Shown here piece after piece: positions 10,313 to 19,448 of a stretch of DNA of 64,000 nucleotides. Position numbers and translations under genes: made by a program. A model generated the notes under the pieces. That model saw only the letters and a list, made by a program, of their open reading frames with translations, had not been told where the DNA came from and did no database searches. Where the stretch lies: the NCBI GenBank assembly GCA_018114805.1, contig CP073042.1:1674001-1738000 (forward strand). Direction: 5' to 3'. Numbering within the stretch: the first letter of the stretch is position 1; every line of letters starts with the position of its first letter. This DNA is from Candidatus Streptomyces philanthi. GTDB lineage: Bacteria > Actinomycetota > Actinomycetes > Streptomycetales > Streptomycetaceae.

Positions 10313-10339
10313 AGACTTCTCACCATGAGGAGGCAGCTC

Positions 10340-10996
10340 TTGAGCGCCATAGCGGGAACTCGCGACCAGTGCCGGCCCGATCTGACGCTGACGTACGCGG
10401 TACACAATGCCTTCCGGCGTGACGCGGCCCTGCTGATGTCCGCCTCCTACAGCGAAGACGTGCGCGACGGCGCGTCCATTCGCGCGGGTTGGCAGACATT
10501 TAAGCGGCATATGGCGATGCAGCGTTCCGCCAAGGACTCGGTGTTGTGGCCCGCGCTGCGCGCGCGACTGGCCGGCCGGCCCCGGGAGCTGGAACTCCTG
10601 GAGACCATGGAGGCCGAGAACGCCGAGATGGACCCGTTGATCCGGAAGATCGACGCGGCCCTCTCGCACGACCGCCGCTTTCGCCTGCGCGAGTACGCCG
10701 AGGACTTCTCCACCTCGCTCCTGAGCAACCTCGACCGCGAGGAGGCCGAGGCGCTTCCGCTCCTGCAAAGCGTGCTCAGCCAGCAGGAATGGCGCGCCTA
10801 CTGCGACGAGCAGCGCCGCCAGGTCGGCTATAAGGGCGCCCCGTCCTTCTTCCCCTGGCTGCTCGACGGCGCGCCGGACAGCACCCGGAGCCAGATCCTG
10901 GACCTGCTCTCCCCGCCGCTGCGCTTCCTCTGCCGGACCGTGTGGCAGCCGCGCTACGAGCGTGTCCCGCACTGGGAGTTGGCCGGCGCCGCGTAA
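10340..10996 (+). CDS. Hemerythrin-like helical protein with degraded metal site
   Basis: A four-helix protein of about 218 residues resembling hemerythrin HHE domains. I start it at TTG 10340 because AGGAGG (10328-10333) sits six bases upstream; an in-frame ATG at 10325 would contain that site within its coding sequence. The conserved frame of the fold is present (TYAVHNAFRRDAALL, FKRHMAMQRSAKDSVLWPALRARL, DPLIRKIDAAL, REEAEALPLLQSVL), but positions that bear iron-binding His in relatives read Gln/Arg, Asn and Asp, so di-iron binding looks lost. It sits behind a three-site repressor array shared with the exporter, so it probably responds to the same signal. Function unknown. Confidence 0.65.
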   Translation: MSAIAGTRDQCRPDLTLTYAVHNAFRRDAALLMSASYSEDVRDGASIRAGWQTFKRHMAMQRSAKDSVLWPALRARLAGRPRELELLETMEAENAEMDPLIRKIDAALSHDRRFRLREYAEDFSTSLLSNLDREEAEALPLLQSVLSQQEWRAYCDEQRRQVGYKGAPSFFPWLLDGAPDSTRSQILDLLSPPLRFLCRTVWQPRYERVPHWELAGAA

Positions 10997-11120
10997 GGCG
11001 TTCCGCGAGGCGCGGAACGCGCGAATCGGCCACACGGTTCCGCAGGTCACGCGCCGCACAACTCCCGTCACGCATAAGGGCGTTAGGCCCCTCTCCGTTC
11101 ATCTCTTGAATACAGGCAGA

Positions 11121-11152
11121 ACCCCCGACGCCCCCTCCGGCGCCGGGGGTTC
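11121..11152 (+). terminator. Hairpin terminator after hemerythrin-like gene
   Basis: Inverted repeat AACCCCCGACGCC / GGCGCCGGGGGTT with one mismatch and a six-base loop, followed by TTCTCG. It lies 125 bp beyond the stop codon of the upstream gene and before the SARP promoter. Confidence 0.65.
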
Positions 11153-11401
11153 TCGCGTGTCACGGCATTGAGGATCGCCCCGGGCGCCCTCGCCACCGAC
11201 CGGGTACGCTGATCCACTCCGCATCTGGCCTAGACCAGCGGGCCAAGGCGGTCGGCGGTGGGGCGAATTAGGCAGTGGGATGGCCATCCACCGCAGAGCT
11301 GGAAGGACCATAGGTGCTCGGCTGAAAGCGGGTTACTATCTGGATCGTTCGAAGACCGAAGGCGCCCCATCATGCGGAACTATCGACTCACTGGTGAACT
11401 G

Positions 11402-11431
11402 TTGAACGACCGACTTGAGGTGACATAGACT
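11402..11431 (+). promoter_or_regulatory. Probable promoter of the SARP gene
   Basis: TTGAAC (11402-11407) and TAGACT (11426-11431) separated by 18 bp match the streptomycete vegetative promoter pattern (TTGACN, TAGRRT). Transcription from here would give a leader of about 240 bases before the SARP start, in which I see no recognised riboswitch. Confidence 0.5.
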
Positions 11432-11679
11432 GCCTGCTGGCTCCAAATTTGCTCGACTTTCAGCCACGGGGGGATGAACAGGCGGCGCAGCAAGGCCATA
11501 CGGAAACAGGGACGACGGAACAGCAACGGACGCCCGTCCCCCAGCGGAGCGGCCCACACGGGGACCCAGCGACATGGCTAATACAGGTGCTGTCATGCCG
11601 TCTTGTCTGGGTGGCCTCTCCACACGTCCCTCTCATCGAGCCTCTCGTCACACTCTTCTGGAAGGTGAACGAGAACGTC

Positions 11680-12570
11680 ATGGAATTTACCATATTGGGC
11701 CCGCTTCGCATGAACGAGCAGGGGCGTTCTTATACCCCAACCGCACCAAAACAACGGCAGCTTCTGGCCCTGCTGCTCCTCAACGCCAATCAGGTCGTTT
11801 CCACCAGCACCTGCATAGACGAACTGTGGGAAACCTCGCCACCCAACACGGCGCTGTCCACCCTGCAGTCCTATATCCTCCAACTGCGGCGCACACTGCG
11901 CAGAGTCCCGCGCATCGGCAGTTTACAAGCTGCGCGTCGCGTTCTGGAGACCCGCGATGGTGGCTATTTGCTCGCGGTCCGCAACGATGAACTCGACGTC
12001 AATATCTTCACGTCGCTGGTCCGCGAGGGCCGTGCCCAACTGCACCGCGACGACCACACCGCGTCCGCGCTCATGACCCGTGCGCTGACCATGTGGCAGG
12101 GCTCCGCGCTCTCGGACGTCCAGGCGGGGCCGGTACTCCGCGCCCACCTGGTGGGCCTCGAAGAGGACCGGATCAGCGTCCACGAACAGCGCATCGACGC
12201 GGACCTGCGACTGGGTCGGCACCACGAACTCCTCGGCGAACTCAGCGCGTTGGTCACCAAGTACCCGACGCACGAGAACCTGCAGGCACAGCTCATGCTG
12301 GCCCTCTACCGCTCGGGCCGGCGCGCGCAGTCCCTCGAAGTCGTGAAGCGTTTGCGCCAGGTGCTGCACGACGAACTCGGCCTGGAACCGTCGCCGCGGA
12401 TGCGCAATCTGCACCAGGCGGTGCTGGCGTGTGACCCCGTCATCGACAGCCCCGCGGGGACCGACTCCGTCATGGCGCTCGACCTCGCGCGCTACTCGTC
12501 GTCGCCCACCCTGCCCAACCAGCCATCGCCCACCCTCCACTCCGCGTCGGTGCACGCGCACGGCAAGTAG
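11680..12570 (+). CDS. SARP family pathway-specific activator
   Basis: A 296-residue regulator of the DnrI/ActII-ORF4 type: an OmpR-like winged helix (MEFTILGPLRM, APKQRQLLALLLLNANQVVST, LWETSPPNTALSTLQSYILQLRR) followed by the bacterial transcriptional activation (BTAD) domain (YPTHENLQAQLMLALYRSGRRA, VLHDELGLEPSPRMRNLHQAVL). SARPs bind heptameric direct repeats near -35 boxes and switch on biosynthetic operons. ATG 11680 has a distant GAAGGTGA; GTG 11665 is a possible alternative. A TTA codon at 11923-11925 (IGSLQAA) makes translation dependent on bldA tRNA. It converges on korB and is the best candidate for the cluster activator. Confidence 0.9.
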   Translation: MEFTILGPLRMNEQGRSYTPTAPKQRQLLALLLLNANQVVSTSTCIDELWETSPPNTALSTLQSYILQLRRTLRRVPRIGSLQAARRVLETRDGGYLLAVRNDELDVNIFTSLVREGRAQLHRDDHTASALMTRALTMWQGSALSDVQAGPVLRAHLVGLEEDRISVHEQRIDADLRLGRHHELLGELSALVTKYPTHENLQAQLMLALYRSGRRAQSLEVVKRLRQVLHDELGLEPSPRMRNLHQAVLACDPVIDSPAGTDSVMALDLARYSSSPTLPNQPSPTLHSASVHAHGK

Positions 12571-12792
12571 CTCCGTGGCGTAACCGTTTCCGCACACGCG
12601 GCGGACGGTCCGAAATCTCCCTCGGCCGTCCGGGTCGTACGGGTGCTACGCGCGTTCCCACCGAGCGCGCGTACGCTCCAGCTCACGCGAACCGCTGCCC
12701 GATGCCCCTCTCGTCGGGCAGCTCGCGAACGCCCCCAAACGGCGCTGAGAACGCGCTTGTTGGGCGACCACTCCGGCATGGTGGCCGCTGGT

Positions 12793-13932
12793 TCAGTTGG
12801 GGACGGTCCAGGTGTCGTTGCCGGCCAGGAGGGTGGCGAGGTCGCCCTTGCCCTGGGCTTCGATGGCCTGGTCGAGTTGGTCGCTCATCAATGTGTCGTA
12901 GACCGGGCGTTCCACGGTGCGGAGGACGCCAATGGGGGTGTGGTGGAGGGTGTCGGCGTCCGCGAGTCGGGTCAGGGCGAACGCGGTGGTCGGGGAAGTG
13001 GCCCGCGCGTCATGGATCAACACGCCTTCCGTGCCCTCCTCCCGTACGTCCACCACGCGTAGGTCACCGCTGGTCTGGTCGCGGACCACTCCCTTGGAGC
13101 CCAGTCCGTCCTCGGCGGGCACACCGAACCGGATCGGTTGACCGTGCTCCAACCGGATCACGGCCTCCAGCGCCCGTTCCTTGTCCTTCAATGCCTCGAA
13201 GGCGCCGTCGTTGAAGATGTTGCAGTTCTGGTAGATCTCGACCAGTGCCGTGCCCGGGTGGGCCGCCGCGGCTCGGAGCACGCTTGTCAGGTGCTGCCGG
13301 TCGGAGTCCACTGTCCGGGCCACGAACGATGCCTCGGCGCCCAGTGCGAGGGATAGGGGGTTGAACGGCGCGTCCAGGGAACCCATCGGTGTCGACTTGG
13401 TGATCTTCCCGACCTCCGAGGTCGGGGAGTACTGCCCCTTGGTGAGCCCGTAGATCCGGTTGTTGAACAACAAGATCTTCAGGTTCACATTCCGCCGCAA
13501 CGCGTGAATGAGATGGTTCCCCCCGATCGAGAGTGCGTCGCCGTCACCGGTGACCACCCAGACCAACAGGTCCCGCCGCGAGGTCGCCAGCCCCGTCGCG
13601 ATCGCCGGCGCCCGACCATGAATGGAGTGCATCCCGTAGGTGTTCATGTAGTACGGGAAACGACTGGAACACCCGATCCCGGACACGAAGACGATGTTCT
13701 CCCGTGCCAGGCCCAACTCCGGCATGAAGCCCTGCACGGCCGCCAACACCGCGTAGTCCCCACACCCCGGGCACCACCGCACTTCCTGATCGGACTTGAA
13801 GTCCTTCATGACCTGCTTGCCCTCAGCCCGCGGCACCAACGACAACAACCCCTGCCCCCCGCCCTCAGGGGAAACAGCGGGCTTACCAGCAACAGCGGAT
13901 TCGACAGCGCCGGGTGTGGTGGGGTCAGGCAT
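12793..13932 (-). CDS. korB: 2-oxoacid:ferredoxin oxidoreductase, beta subunit
   Basis: Beta subunit of the CoA-acylating 2-oxoglutarate/pyruvate:ferredoxin oxidoreductase, which carries thiamine diphosphate and passes electrons to ferredoxin. Visible features are WCPGCGDYAVLAAVQ, GIGCSSRFPYY, the ThDP motif GDGDALSIGGNH with FNNRIYGLTKGQ, and an intact C-terminal domain. 379 residues. ATG 13932 has AAGGAGG, and the gene overlaps the end of korA by eight bases, so the two are translated together. It is the last gene of the operon starting at 19448. No frameshift. Genome copies of korAB are normally housekeeping; its place at the end of an aminosugar-type operon is unusual. Confidence 0.9.
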   Translation of the reverse strand: MPDPTTPGAVESAVAGKPAVSPEGGGQGLLSLVPRAEGKQVMKDFKSDQEVRWCPGCGDYAVLAAVQGFMPELGLARENIVFVSGIGCSSRFPYYMNTYGMHSIHGRAPAIATGLATSRRDLLVWVVTGDGDALSIGGNHLIHALRRNVNLKILLFNNRIYGLTKGQYSPTSEVGKITKSTPMGSLDAPFNPLSLALGAEASFVARTVDSDRQHLTSVLRAAAAHPGTALVEIYQNCNIFNDGAFEALKDKERALEAVIRLEHGQPIRFGVPAEDGLGSKGVVRDQTSGDLRVVDVREEGTEGVLIHDARATSPTTAFALTRLADADTLHHTPIGVLRTVERPVYDTLMSDQLDQAIEAQGKGDLATLLAGNDTWTVPN

Positions 13933-15868
13933 TGATGGCCTCCTTCAACGCGTTGGCCAACTCCTCGGCCTTGAACGGCATTCCGTTGACCTGGGTGTGC
14001 GAGCGGGCGTCGATCGCGTACCGGGCACGGATCAACATCGCGAGCTGTCCCAGGTTCATCTCTGGGATCACCACCCGCTCATACGAGGCCAGCACCTGGC
14101 CCAGATTCGCCGGGAAGGGATTGATGTGCCGCAGGTGCGCCTGCGCCAACGCCACACCCTCACCCCGCAACCGTCGCACCGCCGCCGCGATCGGCCCGAA
14201 GGTCGAGCCCCACCCCAGCACCAACACCCGTGCCCCGCCCGGGTCATCCACCCGCACGTCCTGCACCGCAATACCATCGATCTTGGCCTGCCGGGTGCGG
14301 ACCATCAACTCGTGATTGGCCGGATCGTAGGAAATGTTCCCACTACCATCCTGCTTCTCGATCCCACCGATCCGATGCTCCAACCCCGCAGTCCCCGGCA
14401 CCGCCCACGGCCGCGCCAACGTCACCGCATCCCGCTTGTAGGGCCAAAACACCCGCGACCTGTCCGCCAACTCGTGATTGGGCCCCGAGGCGAACCGCAC
14501 ACGCAAATCCGGCAACCCCTCCACATCCGGCACCCGCCACGGCTCCGACCCATTGGCCAAATACCCATCCGACAGCAGAAACACCGGCGTGCGATACACC
14601 AACGCGATCCGTGCCGCCTCCAAAGCGGCATCAAAACAGTCTGCCGGTGTCGAGGGCGCCACGATCGGCACCGGGGCCTCCCCGTTACGGCCGTACATGG
14701 CCTGCAACAAGTCCGCCTGCTCCGTCTTCGTCGGCAACCCCGTCGAGGGCCCACCCCGCTGAATATCCACCACCACAAGGGGGAGTTCCAGCGAGACCGC
14801 CAACCCGATCGTCTCCGACTTCAGCGCCACCCCAGGCCCCGAGGTCGTCGTCACCGCCAACGACCCACCAAAGGCCGCCCCCAACGCCGCGCCGATCCCC
14901 GCGATCTCATCCTCGGCCTGGAACGAGCGCACCCCGAAATTCTTGTGCCGTGATAATTCGTGCAAAATATCCGAGGCCGGAGTGATCGGATACGACCCCA
15001 GAAACAGTGGCAACTCCGCCTGCACCGAGGCCGCGACCAGCCCGTAAGCCAACGCCAGGTTCCCCGAGATGTTGCGGTAGAGGCCTGCGGTGAACGCGGA
15101 CGAGGCCGGCGCCACCTCATAGGAGACCGCGAAGTCCTCCGTGGTCTCCCCGAAGTTCCACCCCGCCCGAAACGCGGTCACGTTCGCCTGCGCCAACTGC
15201 GGCTTCTTCGCGAACTTCTTCCGCAAATACGCCTCAATGCCCTCCGTCGGACGGTGATACATCCACGACAACAGGCCAAGCGCGAACATGTTCTTACTCC
15301 GCTCGGCCTCCTTACGACTGAGACCGAACTCCTTCAGCGCCTCGACCGTCAACGTCGTCAACGGCACCCCGTGCACCTGGAACGAGTCCAACGACCCGTC
15401 CTCCAACGGACTGGTCGCATACCCCACCTTCGCCATCGGGCGCTTGGTGAACTCGTCCGTGTTCACGATCAACACCGCGCCCGGGGGCAGGTCCGCCACG
15501 TTCGCCTTCAACGCCGCCGGATTCATCGCGACCAACACATCCGGCGCGTCCCCCGGAGTCAGGATGTCATGATCCGCGAAATGCAACTGGAACGAGGACA
15601 CCCCCGGCAACGTCCCAGCCGGCGCCCGGATCTCCGCCGGGAAATTCGGCAACGTCGACAAGTCATTCCCGAACGACGCCGTCTCCGAAGTAAACCGATC
15701 ACCCATCAACTGCATACCATCACCCGAATCACCCGCGAAACGGATAATGACTCGGTGCAGCGTCTCGGTCGCCTTCTCGGGCGGCGGCCCGGCGGGTGAC
15801 GGCGCCGCGCCCGAGGTGGGCTCGGCGGCGAGGACGGGCGCGGGGTGACCTGGGGCGGCCGGGCTCAT
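13925..15868 (-). CDS. korA: 2-oxoacid:ferredoxin oxidoreductase, alpha subunit
   Basis: Fused gamma/alpha subunit of KorAB, 647 residues. After a 35-residue Pro/Ala-rich leader, the gamma domain runs from VIIRFAGDSGDGMQLMGDRF, then the alpha pyrimidine-binding domain (FLGSYPITPASDILHELS, TTTSGPGVALKSETIGLA) and the C-terminal transketolase-like domain (VLGWGSTFGPI, PEMNLGQLAMLIR). Its ATG overlaps the TGA of the nucleotide-sugar dehydrogenase (ATGA), and its own end overlaps korB. The complex oxidatively decarboxylates a 2-oxoacid with CoA and yields reduced ferredoxin. In this setting it could supply low-potential electrons to iron-sulfur or ferredoxin-dependent enzymes of the pathway; this is inference. 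Confidence 0.9.
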   Translation of the reverse strand: MSPAAPGHPAPVLAAEPTSGAAPSPAGPPPEKATETLHRVIIRFAGDSGDGMQLMGDRFTSETASFGNDLSTLPNFPAEIRAPAGTLPGVSSFQLHFADHDILTPGDAPDVLVAMNPAALKANVADLPPGAVLIVNTDEFTKRPMAKVGYATSPLEDGSLDSFQVHGVPLTTLTVEALKEFGLSRKEAERSKNMFALGLLSWMYHRPTEGIEAYLRKKFAKKPQLAQANVTAFRAGWNFGETTEDFAVSYEVAPASSAFTAGLYRNISGNLALAYGLVAASVQAELPLFLGSYPITPASDILHELSRHKNFGVRSFQAEDEIAGIGAALGAAFGGSLAVTTTSGPGVALKSETIGLAVSLELPLVVVDIQRGGPSTGLPTKTEQADLLQAMYGRNGEAPVPIVAPSTPADCFDAALEAARIALVYRTPVFLLSDGYLANGSEPWRVPDVEGLPDLRVRFASGPNHELADRSRVFWPYKRDAVTLARPWAVPGTAGLEHRIGGIEKQDGSGNISYDPANHELMVRTRQAKIDGIAVQDVRVDDPGGARVLVLGWGSTFGPIAAAVRRLRGEGVALAQAHLRHINPFPANLGQVLASYERVVIPEMNLGQLAMLIRARYAIDARSHTQVNGMPFKAEELANALKEAINA

Positions 15869-17127
15869 AGCGACTCGATGTCCTTCGAGAGCGGCAGACG
15901 GTGTCGGCAGTCGAATACGTAGCGGGCCGATGCGGCGATGGCCTCGTAGTCGAACTCGTCGTGATCGGTGACGATCAGGACGGCGTGCGCCCGGGAGACC
16001 TCTTCCGGGTCCGGATTCACCTGGGTCAGCCCCGGTATGCCGGGCTCCTCGGTGACGTGCGGGTCGGCGAAGCGCACCGTGGCGCCGGCCTCGATCAGCA
16101 GCCTGGCGATGGGCAGCGCCGGCGACTCGCGGATGTCACCGGTGCCCGGCTTGTAGGCCAGGCCGAGCATCAGGACGCGCGCGCCGGTCATCGTCTGGTG
16201 CCGCCGGTCCAGGCCCTGGGTCAGCTTGCGGACCACGTACTCCGGCATGGCGTTGTTCAGCTCGTCGGCCAGTTCCACCAAGCGGAACCGCTTGCTGGAG
16301 GCGCGCTCGACCTTCCACGAGAGGTACAGCGGGTCCACCGGCAGGCAATGGCCGCCGACCCCGGGGCCCGGGGTGAAGCGCATGAAGCCGAACGGCTTGG
16401 TCGCGGCCACCTCCAGGGCGTCCCACACGTCGACGCCGATGCCCTCGGCGTGCGTGGCCAACTCGTTGACCAGCGCGATGTTGACGTGCCGGAAGGTGTT
16501 CTCCATGACCTTCGCCAGTTCGGCGACCCGCGGGGCATTCGCCAGCACCACCTCGTGCACGATGTCCGCGTAGAAGGCCCGCACCCGCTCCAACGAGGCC
16601 GCGTCGATGCCCGAGACGACCTTGGGCGTGGTCTCGAAGGTCCACTCCGGGTTGCCGGGGTCGATCCGCTCGGGGCTGTACCCGAGGTGGAAGTCCGCGC
16701 CCGGCTCCAGTCCGGAGCCGTCGCGCAGGATCGGCGCGAGCACCTCCTCGGTGGTGCCCGGGTAGCTGGTCGACTCCAGGATGACGGTGGCGCCCGGCCG
16801 CAGCCGGGCAGCCAGCGCCTTGCCCGCCGCCTCGATGAAGGACAGGTCCGGCAAACCCTCGTGCAGCGGGGTGGGAACGGTGATGACCGCGATGTCGAAG
16901 GCGTCCAGGTCCTCGGTGTCGAGGCTCGCCCGGTACGTGCCCCGGTCGATGACGGCGCCCAGGCGCCGCGAGCTGACGTCCCCGACGAACGAGTCGCCCA
17001 CGGCCAGCTTCTTCACGCGGGACTCGTCGGTGTCGTAGCCGACGACCTGGTATCCGTGCTCGGCTGCGGCCACGGCCAGCGGCAGGCCGACGTACCCCTG
17101 CCCCACTACGACCAGTTTCGTGGTCAA
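15865..17127 (-). CDS. Nucleotide-sugar 6-dehydrogenase (UDP-GlcNAc/UDP-ManNAc dehydrogenase type)
   Basis: NAD-dependent four-electron oxidation of a UDP-hexose(amine) at C6 to the uronic acid. The Rossmann motif VVVGQGYVGLPLAVAAAEHG is at the N-terminus, the catalytic Cys is in GGHCLPVDPLYLSWK, and the C-terminal domain carries MLGLAYKPGTGDIRESP. I choose TTG 17127 because AGGGAG lies five bases upstream; GTG 17154 in the same frame lacks a site and would overlap the previous gene by 17 bp. With two DegT aminotransferases and a Gfo/Idh dehydrogenase nearby, the set resembles Wbp-type pathways to diamino-uronic acids. Confidence 0.85.
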   Translation of the reverse strand: MTTKLVVVGQGYVGLPLAVAAAEHGYQVVGYDTDESRVKKLAVGDSFVGDVSSRRLGAVIDRGTYRASLDTEDLDAFDIAVITVPTPLHEGLPDLSFIEAAGKALAARLRPGATVILESTSYPGTTEEVLAPILRDGSGLEPGADFHLGYSPERIDPGNPEWTFETTPKVVSGIDAASLERVRAFYADIVHEVVLANAPRVAELAKVMENTFRHVNIALVNELATHAEGIGVDVWDALEVAATKPFGFMRFTPGPGVGGHCLPVDPLYLSWKVERASSKRFRLVELADELNNAMPEYVVRKLTQGLDRRHQTMTGARVLMLGLAYKPGTGDIRESPALPIARLLIEAGATVRFADPHVTEEPGIPGLTQVNPDPEEVSRAHAVLIVTDHDEFDYEAIAASARYVFDCRHRLPLSKDIESL

Positions 17128-17137
17128 AGGACGCTCC

Positions 17138-18256
17138 CTAGTCGAAGAATTCACAGACCGAGTCGGCGATGTATTCCACCTGACTGTCGGAGAGGTGGGG
17201 CCAGATGGGGATGGCCAGGTTCTGGTCGCTGGCGCGCTGCGCGCCGGGCCACTGGACGCCCTCGGGCGCGTACCGCGCGAACGCGGGCTGGAGGGGCAGC
17301 GGCACCGGGTAGTACACGTGCGTGCCGATGTCCTTCTCGCTCAGCCAGGCGCGCAGGTCCGCGCGCCGTTCCACGAGCAGCGAGTAGACGTAGTAGCAGC
17401 GGCCGTTGCGGCCGGCGGGCGGCGCGAGCACGCCCAGGTCGGCCAGCGGCTCGAAGCGTTCCGTGTAGTAGTGGGCGATGCGGGCCCGGCGCTCCAGGCG
17501 GTCCTCGAAGCCGGCTTGCCGGTGCAGTTGGAAGGCCGCGATGATCTCGTCGAACCGGCTGTTCTGGCCGATCTTGTGGTGCAGGAAGCGGGTGATGCCG
17601 TCCTGCCCGTGGTTGCGCAGCATCCGCACGGTGCGGCCCAGCTCCGGGTCGTCGGTGAGCACCGCGCCGCCCTCGCCGGCCGTGCCGAACGCCTTGACCT
17701 GGAAGAAAGAGAAGACGCCGAGGTCGCCCCAGCGGCCGGACGGCACGCCGTCGAGCACGGCGCCCTGGGCCACCGCCGCGTCCTCGATGACCTTCAGGCC
17801 CCGGTCGTGGGCGATCTTGTTGATGCGGGGCATGTCGGCCATGATCGAGAAGACGTGGGCCGGCATCACCGCGCGCGTCCGGCTCGTGATGAGCGCCTCG
17901 ACGGAGTCCGGGTCGATCACCATCGTGTGCGGGTCAACGTCCGCGAAGACGGGCGTGGCGCCGAAGTTGGCGACCGAGCTGGCCACCGGCTGGCAGCAGA
18001 ACGCCGGCACGATGACCTCGTCGCCGGGCCCGATCTCCAGGGCCTGCACGGCGAGGTTGAGGCCGCCGGTGCCGCTGGAGCAGGCGATCACGTGCTCCGC
18101 CTCGGTCGTGCGGCGCAGCTCCTCCTCCAGCTCGGCGGTGCGCCGGCCGAGGATGAACTTCTGCTCGGCGTCCGTGCCCACCTCGAAGAGCAGGTCCTTG
18201 AACGCCTGCCGGTCCGTCTCGAAGAGGTCCGGGGGGAAGAAGGGAATGGTGGCCAT
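17138..18256 (-). CDS. DegT/DnrJ/EryC1/StrS family aminotransferase (second copy)
   Basis: PLP-dependent sugar or cyclitol aminotransferase, 372 residues. The substrate pocket region (CSSGTGGLNLAVQALEIGPGD), the cofactor Asp in VIEDAAVAQGA and the Schiff-base Lys in FSFFQVKAFGTAGEGG are present. ATG 18256 lies next to the stop of the first copy, so the two are co-translated. The two copies are only distantly alike, which suggests that they act at different ketone positions, giving a diamino product, rather than being a recent duplication. Confidence 0.88.
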   Translation of the reverse strand: MATIPFFPPDLFETDRQAFKDLLFEVGTDAEQKFILGRRTAELEEELRRTTEAEHVIACSSGTGGLNLAVQALEIGPGDEVIVPAFCCQPVASSVANFGATPVFADVDPHTMVIDPDSVEALITSRTRAVMPAHVFSIMADMPRINKIAHDRGLKVIEDAAVAQGAVLDGVPSGRWGDLGVFSFFQVKAFGTAGEGGAVLTDDPELGRTVRMLRNHGQDGITRFLHHKIGQNSRFDEIIAAFQLHRQAGFEDRLERRARIAHYYTERFEPLADLGVLAPPAGRNGRCYYVYSLLVERRADLRAWLSEKDIGTHVYYPVPLPLQPAFARYAPEGVQWPGAQRASDQNLAIPIWPHLSDSQVEYIADSVCEFFD

Positions 18257-18257
18257 G

Positions 18258-19448
18258 TCATCGCCTTCCGGCGTAGAAGTCCGAGATGGCGGCGCAGACC
18301 GTCTCCAACTGCGCCTCGGTCAGGTCCGGGTACAGCGGCAGCGCCAGCGTCCGCTCGCAGGCCGCCTCGGCGTTGGGCAGGCTGCCGGGGCGCAGCCCGA
18401 CGTCCGTGCCGGCGAAGCAGGGCTGGGTGTGCAGCGGGCGCGGGTAGTACGTCTCGGTGCCGATGCCACGGGCCGTGAGGTGGGCCACCAGCTCGTCCCG
18501 GGCCTCGACCTCGACCTGGTAGACGTAGAAGACCGGCTCGGTCCGCACGTCGCGTGGCAGGACGCGCGGCACGGCGAGCACGCCGTCGGTCTCGCGCAGC
18601 CGCTCGGAGTAGGCCGCCGCCAGCTCGGCGCGGCGGGCGATGTCGCGCTCCAGGCGGGTCATCTTGGCGAGCAGGATGGCCGCCTGCACGTCGTCCATCT
18701 TGCTGTTGGTGCCGGAGACGCCGGAAAGGTTGGAGATGCCGGCGATGTGGTCGATGGTCTTGCCCATCCGACCGTGGTGGCGCAGCACGGCCACCTGTTC
18801 GGCCAGCTCCTCGTCGTTGGTGAGGATCATGCCGGCGTCGCCGAGTGCGCCGAGCGTCTTGGTCGGGAAGAAGGAGAGCACGCCGCCGCGGCCGACGAGC
18901 CCGGCGTGGGTGCCTTCCCAGCGCATGCCGATCGCCTCGGCGCTGTCTTCGAGGAGCATAACGCCGTGGCGGCGGGCGACGTCTGACAGCGCTGTCAGGT
19001 CAACCAGTTGGTGGAAGAGGTGCGCCGGCATGATGGCCTTGGTCCGCTCGGTGATCAGCTCCTCGACCGAGGCGGCGTCCATCCCGTAGTCGCCGTCGTT
19101 GGTGATGTCTGCGAACACCGGAGTGGCGCCGGCGAGGCTGACGGCCGAGGCCGAGGCGAAGAAGGAGAAGGCCGGGACGATGACCTCGTCGCCGGACTCG
19201 ATGCCGGCGGCGCGGAGCAGGATCACCAGGGCGTCGGTGCCGCTGTTGACGGCGACGGCGCGGGCGGCACCTGTGTAGTCGGCGATGGCCCGCTCAAGCT
19301 CCGCCACCTTGCGGCCGTGGGAGAACTTGCCCCGGTCGAACACATCATCCGTATGTCGGGTGATGAGCGGCCATAGCTCCTTGAAGGACTCCGCCTGAGT
19401 GAAGAACGGAACCGGCGCGGCGGGAGCATCGGTAAGCGTGGACACCAT
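18258..19448 (-). CDS. DegT/DnrJ/EryC1/StrS family aminotransferase (first copy, operon head)
   Basis: PLP-dependent sugar aminotransferase of 397 residues. Key stretches are AVNSGTDALVILLRAAGIESG, MLLEDSAEAIG (cofactor Asp) and the PLP-binding Lys in LSFFPTKTLGALGDAG. ATG 19448 has no clear ribosome binding site; GTG 19445 is the next codon, and translation may start on a very short leader. It heads the operon of aminotransferase, aminotransferase, nucleotide-sugar dehydrogenase, korA and korB. Typical donors are glutamate or glutamine and acceptors are keto-sugar nucleotides; the true acceptor is not determinable here. Confidence 0.88.
   Translation of the reverse strand: MVSTLTDAPAAPVPFFTQAESFKELWPLITRHTDDVFDRGKFSHGRKVAELERAIADYTGAARAVAVNSGTDALVILLRAAGIESGDEVIVPAFSFFASASAVSLAGATPVFADITNDGDYGMDAASVEELITERTKAIMPAHLFHQLVDLTALSDVARRHGVMLLEDSAEAIGMRWEGTHAGLVGRGGVLSFFPTKTLGALGDAGMILTNDEELAEQVAVLRHHGRMGKTIDHIAGISNLSGVSGTNSKMDDVQAAILLAKMTRLERDIARRAELAAAYSERLRETDGVLAVPRVLPRDVRTEPVFYVYQVEVEARDELVAHLTARGIGTETYYPRPLHTQPCFAGTDVGLRPGSLPNAEAACERTLALPLYPDLTEAQLETVCAAISDFYAGRR

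Noticed and set aside
15901..17544. A 547-codon plus-strand open frame opposite the sugar dehydrogenase and aminotransferase
   Set aside because: Antisense shadow typical of high-GC genes; the minus-strand proteins are complete and conserved.
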